Below are positions 24,202 to 31,943 of a DNA stretch of 64,000 nucleotides, piece by piece. A model generated the notes under the pieces. The model did no database searches, was not told where the DNA came from, and saw nothing but the letters and a program-made list of their open reading frames with translations. The position numbers were made by a program, and so were the translations under genes. How positions within the stretch are numbered: position 1 is the first letter of the stretch; each line of letters starts with the position of its first letter. Origin of the DNA: Pseudonocardia autotrophica (GTDB lineage: Bacteria; Actinomycetota; Actinomycetes; Mycobacteriales; Pseudonocardiaceae); NCBI RefSeq assembly GCF_000717175.1, contig NZ_JNYD01000030.1, forward strand, positions 1 through 64,000. The letters run 5' to 3'.

Positions 24202-25089
24202 ATGAGGCTGGTGACCTTCGCGGCGGGGTCGGAGAACCGCGTCGGTGTGGTCGACGGGGCGGACGGGGCCGAGCTCGTCCGGGACGTCACCCCGCTGCTG
24301 CCCGCGGGCGCGGGCGTGCGGCAGGTGATCGAGCGATGGGCCGAGCTCGGCCCGGTCCTGGCGGAGCACGCGGGCGCGCTGCCCGGCGTGCCGCTCGGCG
24401 AGGTGGAGCTGCGCGCCCCGCTCGCCCCACCCCGGGACGTCTTCTGCGTCGGCAAGAACTACCGCGCCCACGTGGCCGAGTTCGGCCGCAGCGGCTACGA
24501 CCGGCCGGACCGGTCGGAGGCGCTGCCCGAGCACCCGGTCGTCTTCACCAAGGCGACGACCGCGGTGACCGGCCCGCACGCCGACGTCGAGGCGCACCGC
24601 GGCGTCACCGCGGAGCTGGACTACGAGGCCGAGCTGGGCGTGATCATCGGCCGCGGCGGGCGCGGGATCACCCGCGAGGCGGCCTGGGACCACGTCTGGG
24701 GCTACACCGTGGTCGACGACGTGACTGCCCGGGACCTGCAGCGCAGGCACAGCCAGTGGGTGATCGGGAAGTCGCTCGACACGCACTGCCCGTTGGGGCC
24801 GTACGCCGTGTCGGCCGACGAGATCCCGGACGTCGCCGCGCTGCTGGTGGAGAGCCGGGTCAACGGCGAGCCGCGGCAGTCCGCGCCGGTCAAGGACCTG
24901 ATCTTCGACATCCCCGAGCTTGTCGCGACCCTGTCGGCCGGGATGACCCTGCTGCCCGGCGACGTGATCGCCACCGGCACACCCGCGGGCGTGGGGATCG
25001 GCTTCGACCCGCCCCGCTTCCTGGCTCCCGGGGACGTCGTCGAGGTGTCCGTGACCGGGCTCGGCCGCCAGCGCAACCGGATCGTCTGA
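24202..25089 (+). CDS. fumarylacetoacetate hydrolase (FAH) family protein
   Basis: Enzyme (295 aa) of the FAH superfamily, which hydrolyses, hydrates or decarboxylates beta-dioxo or 2-oxo acids using Mg2+. The N-terminal part starts MRLVTFAAG; the catalytic domain shows VFCVGKNYRAH (about 83-93), HPVVFTKATTAVTG, LDYEAELGVIIG with the metal-binding Glu pair, DVTARDLQ, and GTPAGVG. ATG start lies only 6 nt after the last ATTGGT half site and has no Shine-Dalgarno, so the mRNA may be leaderless. First gene of a three-gene operon with two hydrolases. Substrate unknown. Confidence 0.9.
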   Translation: MRLVTFAAGSENRVGVVDGADGAELVRDVTPLLPAGAGVRQVIERWAELGPVLAEHAGALPGVPLGEVELRAPLAPPRDVFCVGKNYRAHVAEFGRSGYDRPDRSEALPEHPVVFTKATTAVTGPHADVEAHRGVTAELDYEAELGVIIGRGGRGITREAAWDHVWGYTVVDDVTARDLQRRHSQWVIGKSLDTHCPLGPYAVSADEIPDVAALLVESRVNGEPRQSAPVKDLIFDIPELVATLSAGMTLLPGDVIATGTPAGVGIGFDPPRFLAPGDVVEVSVTGLGRQRNRIV

Positions 25090-25102
25090 GGAAGGAATCT
25101 CC

Positions 25103-25864
25103 GTGCACGTCAACGGGAAGGACCTCGCCGTCGAGGTCGAGGGCGAGGGCCCGGCGGTCCTGCTGGTCCACGGGCTGGGCGGGACGTCGAACTTCTACCA
25201 GGTCCAGGCCGACGCGCTGGCCGCGTCGCACCGCGTGGTGCGGGTCGACTCCGCCGGCGCCGGCCGCTCCCCCGTCGCCGACGGGATCACCGTGGAGTCG
25301 CACGCCGACGACCTGGCCGAGGTGCTCGACGCCCTCGGGATCGAGTCGGCCGCGGTCGTCGGGCACTCGATGGGCACCCTCGTCGTGCGGGCGCTCGCCG
25401 CCCGGCACCCGTCGAAGGTCACCGCGCTCGCCCTGCTCGGGGCGGTCCGCGAGCCCGCCGAGGCCGGGCGGCAGGCCCAGCGCGACCGGGCCGCGGTGCT
25501 GCGCGACAAGGGCACCGCCGCCGTCGCCCCCGGCGTGGTGGCCAACGCCCTGTCCGAGACCACCCGCCGGGACAAGCCCGAGGTCGCCGCGTTCGTCCGG
25601 GAGCTGGTCATGCGCCAGGACCCCGAGGGCTACGCGCGCAACTGCGAGGCGTTGGCCGCCGCGACGGACCCGGGCCCGGTGGACCCGGCGCTCCCCCTGC
25701 TGCTGATCACGGGCGACGACGACAAGGTCGGCCCGCCCGACGCGAGCCGTGAGCTCGCCGACGCCCACGGCTCCGCCGTCGTCGAGGTGCTGCCCGGCGT
25801 CGGCCACTGGACCGCGCTCGAGGCCGCCGGCCCCGTCACCGACCACCTGCTCAAGTTCCTGTAG
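25103..25864 (+). CDS. alpha/beta-hydrolase (enol-lactonase/esterase-like)
   Basis: Intact alpha/beta-hydrolase (253 aa) resembling 3-oxoadipate enol-lactonase and C-C bond hydrolases. Oxyanion motif HGLGG at about 19-23, nucleophile GHSMG near residue 91, acid in GDDDKV, and catalytic His in GVGHW near the end. GTG start, 13 nt after the FAH gene with a GGAAGGA Shine-Dalgarno. Together with the FAH-family protein and the amidohydrolase it probably performs consecutive hydrolytic steps of one catabolic route. Confidence 0.9.
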   Translation: MHVNGKDLAVEVEGEGPAVLLVHGLGGTSNFYQVQADALAASHRVVRVDSAGAGRSPVADGITVESHADDLAEVLDALGIESAAVVGHSMGTLVVRALAARHPSKVTALALLGAVREPAEAGRQAQRDRAAVLRDKGTAAVAPGVVANALSETTRRDKPEVAAFVRELVMRQDPEGYARNCEALAAATDPGPVDPALPLLLITGDDDKVGPPDASRELADAHGSAVVEVLPGVGHWTALEAAGPVTDHLLKFL

Positions 25865-25887
25865 ACCCCGACCGAGGAGTGGCAACG

Positions 25888-27177
25888 ATGCCCGCTGGAT
25901 CCGTTCTGTTCCGTGACGTCTCGATCCTCGACTCCACCGGCGCCGACCCCTACCGCGGGGACGTCCTGGTCGAGGGCGACCGCATCGCCGCGGTCGGCAC
26001 CGTCGACCCGGCCCGCGCCGAGGGCGCCCGCGTGGTGGAGGGCCGCGGCCGGACCCTGATGTCCGGGCTCTGCGACGCCCACACCCACTTCACCTGGAAC
26101 AACTCCGCCGACCTCGACGGCCTGGGCACCATGCCGGTCGAGGAGCACCTGCTCTTCGCGATCGAGTCCGCCCGGACCTACATCGACTCCGGCTACACCA
26201 TGTGTCTCGGCGCGGCGTCGGCGAAGGACCGGCTGGACGTGGTGTGCCGGGACGCGATCAACGCCGGCCGCATCCCCGGCCCGCGCTACCTGGCCAACGG
26301 GCCGGAGATCGCCGTGACCGGCGGCGCGCTGATCAAGTCGATCACCAAGTTCGCCGACGGGCCGGAGGGCATGCGCAAGGCCGTTCGCGAGCTGATCGAC
26401 ATCGGGGTCGACCAGATCAAGCTGTCCATGACCGGCGAGGAGATCACCGGCACCCAGCGCGCCGAGGACACCTACTTCTCCGACGAGGAGGTGGCCGCCG
26501 CCGTGGCCGAGGCGCACCGGCGCGGCAAGCGGGTCTGCGCCCACGCCCGCAGCGCCGAGAGCGTGAAGATGTGCGTGCGCCACCACGTCGACGTCATCTA
26601 CCACGCCAGCTTCACCGACGCCGAGGGCATGGACATGCTCGAGGCCAACAAGGACTGGGTGTTCGTGGCGCCCGGGATCAACTGGCTCGTCGCCACCCTC
26701 TACGAGGCCGAGGCCTTCGGGTTCCCGCAGGAGGCCGCCGAGGCCGTCGGGTACAAGAAGGAACTGGAGATGGCGATCGCGGGGCTGCGCGAGATGCACC
26801 GGCGCGGCATCAAGGTGCTGCCGGGCGGCGACTACGGCTTCGCCTGGACCCCGCACGGCACCTACGCCCGCGACCTGCAGCACTTCGTGGAGCTGCTGGG
26901 CTTCACCCCGATGGAGGCGATCATCTCCGCCACCGCCCGGGGCGGCGAGATCATGCTGCGGCCCGACGAGCTGGGCAAGGTGCAGCCCGGCTACCTCGCC
27001 GACCTCCTGCTGGTCGACGGCGACCCGCTCGCCGACATCACCGTCCTGCAGGACCAGTCGAAGCTGCACTACATCATGAAGGACGGGAAGTTCCACAAGG
27101 AGGCGAGCGTGGAGGCCGCGCCCACGCCGCCGCTGCCCGGCAACGTCGACCGCAACCGCGCCCCCGCCGGCCTCTGA
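25888..27177 (+). CDS. amidohydrolase family protein (imidazolonepropionase/prolidase-like)
   Basis: Metal-dependent hydrolase (429 aa). The first metal motif is DAHTHF (about 62-67); a Lys in IKLSMTG (about 180) can bridge two metals; His residues in CAHARS and IYHASFTD and the Asp in GGDYGF complete the site, followed by the terminal beta-strand domain (GYLADLLLVDGDPLADI). The family hydrolyses amide, lactam or lactone bonds. ATG at 25888 is chosen over GTG at 25879 because GAGGAG (25874-25879) is eight nt upstream. Third gene of the GntR-controlled operon; substrate unknown. Confidence 0.9.
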   Translation: MPAGSVLFRDVSILDSTGADPYRGDVLVEGDRIAAVGTVDPARAEGARVVEGRGRTLMSGLCDAHTHFTWNNSADLDGLGTMPVEEHLLFAIESARTYIDSGYTMCLGAASAKDRLDVVCRDAINAGRIPGPRYLANGPEIAVTGGALIKSITKFADGPEGMRKAVRELIDIGVDQIKLSMTGEEITGTQRAEDTYFSDEEVAAAVAEAHRRGKRVCAHARSAESVKMCVRHHVDVIYHASFTDAEGMDMLEANKDWVFVAPGINWLVATLYEAEAFGFPQEAAEAVGYKKELEMAIAGLREMHRRGIKVLPGGDYGFAWTPHGTYARDLQHFVELLGFTPMEAIISATARGGEIMLRPDELGKVQPGYLADLLLVDGDPLADITVLQDQSKLHYIMKDGKFHKEASVEAAPTPPLPGNVDRNRAPAGL

Positions 27178-27186
27178 GCAGCCGGT

Positions 27187-27222
27187 ACCGGCGCCCGGGG
27201 AGGGGTCGACCCGGGCGCCGGT
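27187..27222. terminator. 13-bp perfect hairpin between convergent genes
   Basis: Arms ACCGGCGCCCGGG (27187-27199) and CCCGGGCGCCGGT (27210-27222) with a 10-nt loop, no U-tract. Lies 10 nt after the amidohydrolase stop and 27 nt from the end of the convergent AhpD-like gene. Confidence 0.7.
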
Positions 27223-27248
27223 CCGGGCCTACGGGGCGGCCCGCAGGC

Positions 27249-27830
27249 TCATCGGTCCCCCTCCGGGGCGACGCCGGCGGGCCAGCCCGGCAGGTCCGCC
27301 TCCTTCTGCACACCCGTCGCGTTGAGGAATCCGGCGGCCATCCGGTAGAAGCCCACCAGCACGACCAGCTCCACGAGCTGGGTCTCGGTGAAGCGCCCGG
27401 CGAGCTCCGCCCAGGTCGCGTCGGAGAGATCGGTGCGGTCCAGCACCTCGTCGGCGGCACGCAGCAAGACCTCGTCGGCCGCCGACCACTTCGCACCGGG
27501 ATGCGCGACCCGGGCGATCTCCTCGTCGGTCAGGCCCGCGCGGCGTCCGATCAGGACGTGCTGCGCCCACTCGTACTCGCAGCCGCTGCGCCAGGCCACG
27601 CGCAGGACCACGAGCTCGCGCTCGCGTGCCGGCAGGTCGCCGCGGGTCAGGAAGAACCCGCCGAGCACGTTGAACCGCTTCATCATCCGCGGGTGCCGGG
27701 CCATCGTCCGGAAGATCGCCAACGGCACGCCCCGGTCGTCGCCGAGGGTCTTGGCCAGCATCTCCGCGACCTCGGGCTCCGGGTCCCCGACCGGGGCGAC
27801 CCGCGGGTCGGCGGTGTGGGAGAACGGCAT
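27249..27830 (-). CDS. carboxymuconolactone decarboxylase/AhpD-like protein
   Basis: All-helical protein (193 aa) of the CMD/AhpD superfamily. The core reads LPARERELVVLRVAWRSGCEYEWAQH (about residues 72-97). AhpD peroxidases have a C-x-x-C pair here; this protein has C-E-Y-E, only one Cys, so thiol peroxidase activity is unlikely and a decarboxylase-like or structural role is more plausible. The ATG overlaps the CoA-transferase stop (TGATG), so the two are translationally coupled. Reaction unknown. Confidence 0.85.
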   Translation of the reverse strand: MPFSHTADPRVAPVGDPEPEVAEMLAKTLGDDRGVPLAIFRTMARHPRMMKRFNVLGGFFLTRGDLPARERELVVLRVAWRSGCEYEWAQHVLIGRRAGLTDEEIARVAHPGAKWSAADEVLLRAADEVLDRTDLSDATWAELAGRFTETQLVELVVLVGFYRMAAGFLNATGVQKEADLPGWPAGVAPEGDR

Positions 27831-29044
27831 CAGCCCACCACCTTCGCCTCACGCAGCGCCGCGATGGCCGCGTCGTCGAGTCCGAGGCGGCTGCGCAGCA
27901 CCTCGTCCGTGTGCTCGCCCAGGCCGGGCAGCGCCGCGGGCTCCTGCCCGACGAGCGAGCTCGCCACCTTGATCGGGTTGCCGACCGTGCGAATGGTGCC
28001 GAGCTCGCGGTTCGCGGTCTCCTGGCGCATCTGCCGCGCGGCGACCTGCGGGTCCTCGAGCAGGTCGTCCGTGGTGTTGACCGGTGCGGAGGGGACCCGG
28101 TGCCCCTGCAGGGCCGCCACCGCCTCGGCCCTGGTGCGGGCCCGGGTCCACTCCTCCACCGCCGGCCGGACGAGCCGCTCGTGCGCCTTCGACCGCTGGT
28201 GGCCGGTGGTGAGCTCGGGGTGCTCGGCGAGGTCGGGCCGCCCGATGCACTCGCAGAGCGCCGCCCACTCGCGCCCGTTGAGCACGGCGATGATCACGTA
28301 GCCGTCGCTCGTCTCGAACGGGCCCCACGGCGACTGCAGCGCGTACTGCCCGCGCCCCATCGCCTCGCCGACGTGCTCCTTGTAGGCCATCGGCAGGTCG
28401 TTCATCAGCAGCGACGCGTCGAACATGCCGATGTCGACCCGGGTGCCCTCGCCGGTGCGGTCGCGGTCGCGCAGCGCCACGAGGGTGCCGGCGAAGGCGC
28501 AGGTGCCGGAGAAGATGTCCGACATCGCGAAGCCCATCCAGGCCGGCGGGCGGTCCTTCTCCCCCGCCAGGTGGGTCAGGCCGGCCATCGCCTCGGCGAT
28601 GATCGCGTAGGCCGGCAGGTCGCGGTACGGGCTGGGCAGCACGTCGTCGTGCCCGAACCCGCTGATCGACGTGTAGACCAGCCGCGGGTTCAGCTCGTGC
28701 AGTCGCTCCCAGTCGAACCCGAGGCGGGCCAGCACGCCCGGGCGGAAGTTCTCCACCAGCACGTCCGCCTGCACCACGAGGTCGGCGAGGATCTGCGCGC
28801 CGCGCTCGGACTTGAGGTCCAGCTCGATGCTCTTCTTGCCGCGGGAGAACCGCAGGATGTTCAGGTTGGTCGAGCCGCCGGGACCGTGCAGCTCGTAGCC
28901 CGCCTTGCGGTAGGTCTCCCCGCCCACGGGCTCGATCTTGATCACGTCCGCGCCGAAGTCGGCCAGCATCATGCTGGTGACAGCCCCGCTCACGATCTGC
29001 GTCAGGTCGACGACGATCACGCCGTCCAGTGCGCGAGGCGCCAC
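27830..29044 (-). CDS. CaiB/BaiF family (class III) CoA-transferase
   Basis: CoA-transferase (404 aa) that moves CoA between carboxylic acids. The family N-terminus LDGVIVVDLTQIVSGAVTSM is present, with IKIEPVGGE, KKSIELDLKS, VENFRPGVLARLG (catalytic Asp lies further on) and SGFG; a C-terminal GEHTDEVL is the standard ending. GTG start with GGGAG five nt upstream. Couples to the AhpD-like gene and faces an IclR regulator across a 13-bp palindrome. It probably activates a carboxylate as its CoA thioester; substrate unknown. Confidence 0.92.
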   Translation of the reverse strand: MAPRALDGVIVVDLTQIVSGAVTSMMLADFGADVIKIEPVGGETYRKAGYELHGPGGSTNLNILRFSRGKKSIELDLKSERGAQILADLVVQADVLVENFRPGVLARLGFDWERLHELNPRLVYTSISGFGHDDVLPSPYRDLPAYAIIAEAMAGLTHLAGEKDRPPAWMGFAMSDIFSGTCAFAGTLVALRDRDRTGEGTRVDIGMFDASLLMNDLPMAYKEHVGEAMGRGQYALQSPWGPFETSDGYVIIAVLNGREWAALCECIGRPDLAEHPELTTGHQRSKAHERLVRPAVEEWTRARTRAEAVAALQGHRVPSAPVNTTDDLLEDPQVAARQMRQETANRELGTIRTVGNPIKVASSLVGQEPAALPGLGEHTDEVLRSRLGLDDAAIAALREAKVVG

Positions 29045-29067
29045 CTGGTCTCCCGTCCGCCCTCACG

Positions 29068-29080
29068 CTCACTCAGTGAG
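29068..29080. promoter_or_regulatory. CTCACT-C-AGTGAG palindrome, probable IclR operator
   Basis: Perfect 6-bp arms around one base, 24 bp upstream of the CoA-transferase start and 97 bp from the divergent IclR start. Flanking GC/GC bases extend the symmetry with a one-base bulge. Likely operator for the IclR protein encoded at 29178. Confidence 0.5.
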
Positions 29081-29177
29081 AGCTACTCTTGCTGGATGAC
29101 ACAACCGTAGGAACGCCGCCGGAGCGCGTCAAGCCCGCGCCGGGCCAGTAGGCTCGCGCCGTCAGGAGGGAGTCCCG

Positions 29178-29903
29178 GTGCGGTCGATGCAACGTGTGGT
29201 CGCGATCCTCGAGGGCGTGGCCACCGCCCGCGGGCCGGCCACCGCCGCCCGGGTCAGCACCGAGATCGGGCTGTCGCTGTCCACGGTCTCGCGGATCATG
29301 CGCGAGCTGGCCGAGGAGCAGATGCTCGACCGCCTCGACGACGGCTCCTACGTCCTGGGCTCGCGGGTGTTCCGGCTGGTCCGGGACGCGCGAGCGGGCG
29401 GCGACCCGATGGCCACCGTCCACCGCGTGCTCGCCGAGCTGCGGGACCGCACCGGCGAGACCGCATCGTTGAACGTCCGCCGGGACGACACCCGCGTGTG
29501 CATCGCCTCCGTCGACAGCCGCCACGAGCTGCGCCGGGTCGTACCGGTGGGCGACGCGATGCCGTTGGTGGGCACCGCCACCGGGGACGTCCTGATGGCC
29601 GAGCTCGCCGCGGCGGAGCAGACCGCGCTGATCGACCGCGCCCGCGACGCCGCCGGTTCCCGGGTGGACCTGCTGGCCCGGCTGCGCGAGACCGCCGAGC
29701 GGGGCTGGGCCGTCCAGGCGGACGGGTTGATCTCGGGTGTGACCGGCGTCGCCGTCCCCGTGCGATCCGGTGGTGCGGTCGTCGCCGCCGTCACGCTGTC
29801 CGGGCCGACCACCCGGATGTCGCCGGAGATCGTGGAGAAGTGCCTGCCGGACCTCGAGGACGCTGCGCGCCGGATCGCGCCGTGGGTGCGCGAGCCGGGC
29901 TGA
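29178..29903 (+). CDS. IclR family transcriptional regulator
   Basis: Standard IclR protein (241 aa): winged helix at about residues 5-55 (VAILEGVATARGPATAARV then LSLSTVSRIMRELAEEQML) and effector domain with ETASLNVRRDDTRVCIASV and GVTGVAVPV. GTG start. Divergent from the CoA-transferase/AhpD-like pair, which it probably regulates; ends 5 nt from the convergent TIM-barrel gene. Effector unknown. Confidence 0.9.
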   Translation: MRSMQRVVAILEGVATARGPATAARVSTEIGLSLSTVSRIMRELAEEQMLDRLDDGSYVLGSRVFRLVRDARAGGDPMATVHRVLAELRDRTGETASLNVRRDDTRVCIASVDSRHELRRVVPVGDAMPLVGTATGDVLMAELAAAEQTALIDRARDAAGSRVDLLARLRETAERGWAVQADGLISGVTGVAVPVRSGGAVVAAVTLSGPTTRMSPEIVEKCLPDLEDAARRIAPWVREPG

Positions 29904-29908
29904 TCCCG

Positions 29909-30763
29909 CTACCGGGCCGAATGACCGGTGGGCCGATCCGGCTGGTGGGCCGCGAGCTCCCGCGCCGCGGCCAGCGCGCGCCGGGCGCCCTCGGCGGCCC
30001 GGGCGGCGGCCTCCGCGAGCGGCCGGGCGTTGTGTTCCCGGGACAGGGCCTCGACGGCGATCGGCACGTCGATCCCCAGGCCGGCGAGCCCGGCCAGCCA
30101 CCCCGGCAGGTCGATCGCGCCCTCGCCCGGGACCAGGCGGAACTCCAGCGCGTCCTCCGCCGGGTCCGGCCGCGGTTCCGCGAGCATGTCGTTGAGCTGC
30201 AGCGACACCACCAGGTCGGCCACCGGCGCGAGGTCCGCGAGGGTCACGCCGGCGCGGTGGAGGTGGTAGGCGTCGAGCACGATCCCGGCGTTCGCGGCAC
30301 CGGAGGCCCGCACGAGCGCCGCGGCCCGTGCCGGCGTGGAGACCGGGGAGTTCGCCCGCGGCTCGAACCCGACGCCCAACCCGTGCGCCGCGGCACGCTC
30401 GCACAGCCCCGCGAACCGCTCGGCCAGCAGGTCCGCCGGCAGATCGTCGACCAGCTGGATCGTGGTCACCTGGCGCGACCCGAACGCGTCGGCCAGCGCG
30501 AACACGGCCTCCTCGTCGCCGCGGCCTCCGGAGTCCCACCCCTTGAGCGGCTCCAGCTCGGGCACCGCGAGGCCGCCCGCAGCCGCCCGGACGGCGGTGA
30601 CCCCCGCCGCGGCCTCGGCCGGGGCGAGCGCGAGACCGGTGAAGCCCGCGGCCGCCGCCGCCTCCGCCCGGGCGGCGAGCGGGTGCCGGGGCGGCAGGGT
30701 CAGGTGCGCCCCGGTGAGCGTGTAGTAGCTGGCGACGAGGTCGGTCCGGTCGAGGAGGCCCAC
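29909..30763 (-). CDS. sugar phosphate isomerase/epimerase-like TIM-barrel protein
   Basis: Xylose-isomerase-like TIM barrel (284 aa) of the AP-endonuclease-2/IolE group. Metal-binding positions appear as LGVGFEPRA (Glu), IVLDAYHLHRAG (Asp, His), VVSLQLND and the final Glu in IAVEALS. Members isomerise or dehydrate sugars and small hydroxy-acids. GTG start, 1 nt after the stop of the beta-propeller gene, so they form a pair. The missing sugar-phosphate context and the divergent flavin monooxygenase suggest a role in degrading a non-sugar compound, but this is open. Confidence 0.82.
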   Translation of the reverse strand: MGLLDRTDLVASYYTLTGAHLTLPPRHPLAARAEAAAAAGFTGLALAPAEAAAGVTAVRAAAGGLAVPELEPLKGWDSGGRGDEEAVFALADAFGSRQVTTIQLVDDLPADLLAERFAGLCERAAAHGLGVGFEPRANSPVSTPARAAALVRASGAANAGIVLDAYHLHRAGVTLADLAPVADLVVSLQLNDMLAEPRPDPAEDALEFRLVPGEGAIDLPGWLAGLAGLGIDVPIAVEALSREHNARPLAEAAARAAEGARRALAAARELAAHQPDRPTGHSAR

Positions 30764-30764
30764 G

Positions 30765-31835
30765 TCAGCCCTCCTGCCGGGCCGGGACCAGGCACATGCC
30801 GTGCGACCCGCCGAAGGCCGGGCCGATGTTGTTGTCCAGGGTGGCCGTGACCTCGTAGGTGTCGAGGTCGATCACGCTCACCGAGCCCGTCTTGAGGTTC
30901 GCCGTGAACGCGGTGCGACCGTCGGCCGAGGAGCGGGTGGTGAAGGGGAGCTCGTCGACCTCGACCGAGGCCAGCACCTCCAGCTTGTCCGGGTCGACGA
31001 CGTGCACCCGCCCGCGGACCGGCCCGGCCGGCGTGGCGCCCGGCTCCGGGAAGCGGAACTCGGTGACCAGGACCCGGCCGTCGGGCGCGACCCGCAGCGC
31101 GGACAGGTACTCCTCGAACTCCAGTCGGCCGACGACCTCGTCCGTACCGGTGTCGATCTTCACCAGTCCGGGCACCGGTGTGCCGGGCGGCGGGACCGCC
31201 TTGTTCAGCTGCCCCTGCGCCACGTTGATGACCAGGCTCATCATCGGTGTCGCGGCGAACACGAACCGCCCGTCCGGCGAGCAGTCGATCTCCTCCGCGC
31301 CCGCGGGGGCCGGGATCGTGCCGACCTGCCGGCGCACCCGCAGGTCGACGACGGACAGCACCGGCGCCTCCTTGTGGGCCACATACGCCTTGGCGCCGTC
31401 CGGGGTCAGGCACATCCAGTGCGCGTTGGGCGCCTCGAGCGGGATGTTCCCGACGACCTGCCGGGTGGCCGCGTCGATCACCACGATCCCGTTGCGGCCG
31501 TCGCCCGCCTCGACGCCGGTGTAGATCAGGTCGGCCGCCGGGTCGTACTCCACGTCGTGCGGCGCCTCGTACGGGCTGACGTCGATCACGTCGACGACCG
31601 TGCGGGCGTCGGCGTCCACGACACTGATCTCGTGCGCCTTCGGCTTGCCCTCGCCGTACGCCCCCGCGCGGTAGGTGTGCGCGAGGTAGGCGAGCCGGCG
31701 CCCGCCGTCCCACGCCATCTCGTGCGGCTGCGCGATCAGGTCCGGCACGGTGTCGAGCTTCTCCAGCGTGGTCGCGTCGAAGAAGTCCAGCTTCTGCCCG
31801 AACTGGCTGGCCACCATCAGCACGTCACCGGTCAT
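30765..31835 (-). CDS. YncE-like beta-propeller protein
   Basis: Seven-bladed beta-propeller (356 aa) of the YncE/cytochrome-D1 type. Repeated blade cores include SVVDADARTVVDVI, GIVVIDAATRQVVGNI, SVVDLRVRRQVGTI, HVVDPDKLEVLASV and SVIDLDTYEVTATL. No signal peptide is present, unlike YncE, so it should be cytoplasmic. A histidine pair occurs in EAPHDVEY and APNAHWM. ATG start. Forms an operon with the TIM-barrel gene and is divergent from a flavin monooxygenase. A lactonase-type activity is possible since some propellers are lactonases. Confidence 0.82.
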   Translation of the reverse strand: MTGDVLMVASQFGQKLDFFDATTLEKLDTVPDLIAQPHEMAWDGGRRLAYLAHTYRAGAYGEGKPKAHEISVVDADARTVVDVIDVSPYEAPHDVEYDPAADLIYTGVEAGDGRNGIVVIDAATRQVVGNIPLEAPNAHWMCLTPDGAKAYVAHKEAPVLSVVDLRVRRQVGTIPAPAGAEEIDCSPDGRFVFAATPMMSLVINVAQGQLNKAVPPPGTPVPGLVKIDTGTDEVVGRLEFEEYLSALRVAPDGRVLVTEFRFPEPGATPAGPVRGRVHVVDPDKLEVLASVEVDELPFTTRSSADGRTAFTANLKTGSVSVIDLDTYEVTATLDNNIGPAFGGSHGMCLVPARQEG

Positions 31836-31897
31836 GGGGCCGCATCATGCTCGGCGGAGCCGACGCCGTCCAGCGCTTCCCACTACCATTGCATGAT

Positions 31898-31906
31898 TGC
31901 TACGCT
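31898..31906 (+). promoter_or_regulatory. extended -10 promoter (TGCTACGCT)
   Basis: An extended -10 element, TG-N-TACGCT, lies 38 bp before the GTG start of the flavin monooxygenase at 31944. No good -35 is seen, which is tolerable for extended -10 promoters. The transcript would start near 31913. Confidence 0.4.
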
Positions 31907-31943
31907 CACTGTACGAGCAAGGATGCCGAGACGAGGAGTGGGT

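Noticed and set aside
27249-27830. Alkylhydroperoxidase AhpD proper
   Set aside because: The C-x-x-C peroxidatic pair is missing (C-E-Y-E), so only the superfamily fold is claimed.
30801-31943. Long plus-strand extension of the monooxygenase at 31944
   Set aside because: It is antisense to the beta-propeller gene and ends in a region with promoter and Shine-Dalgarno signals for the shorter start.
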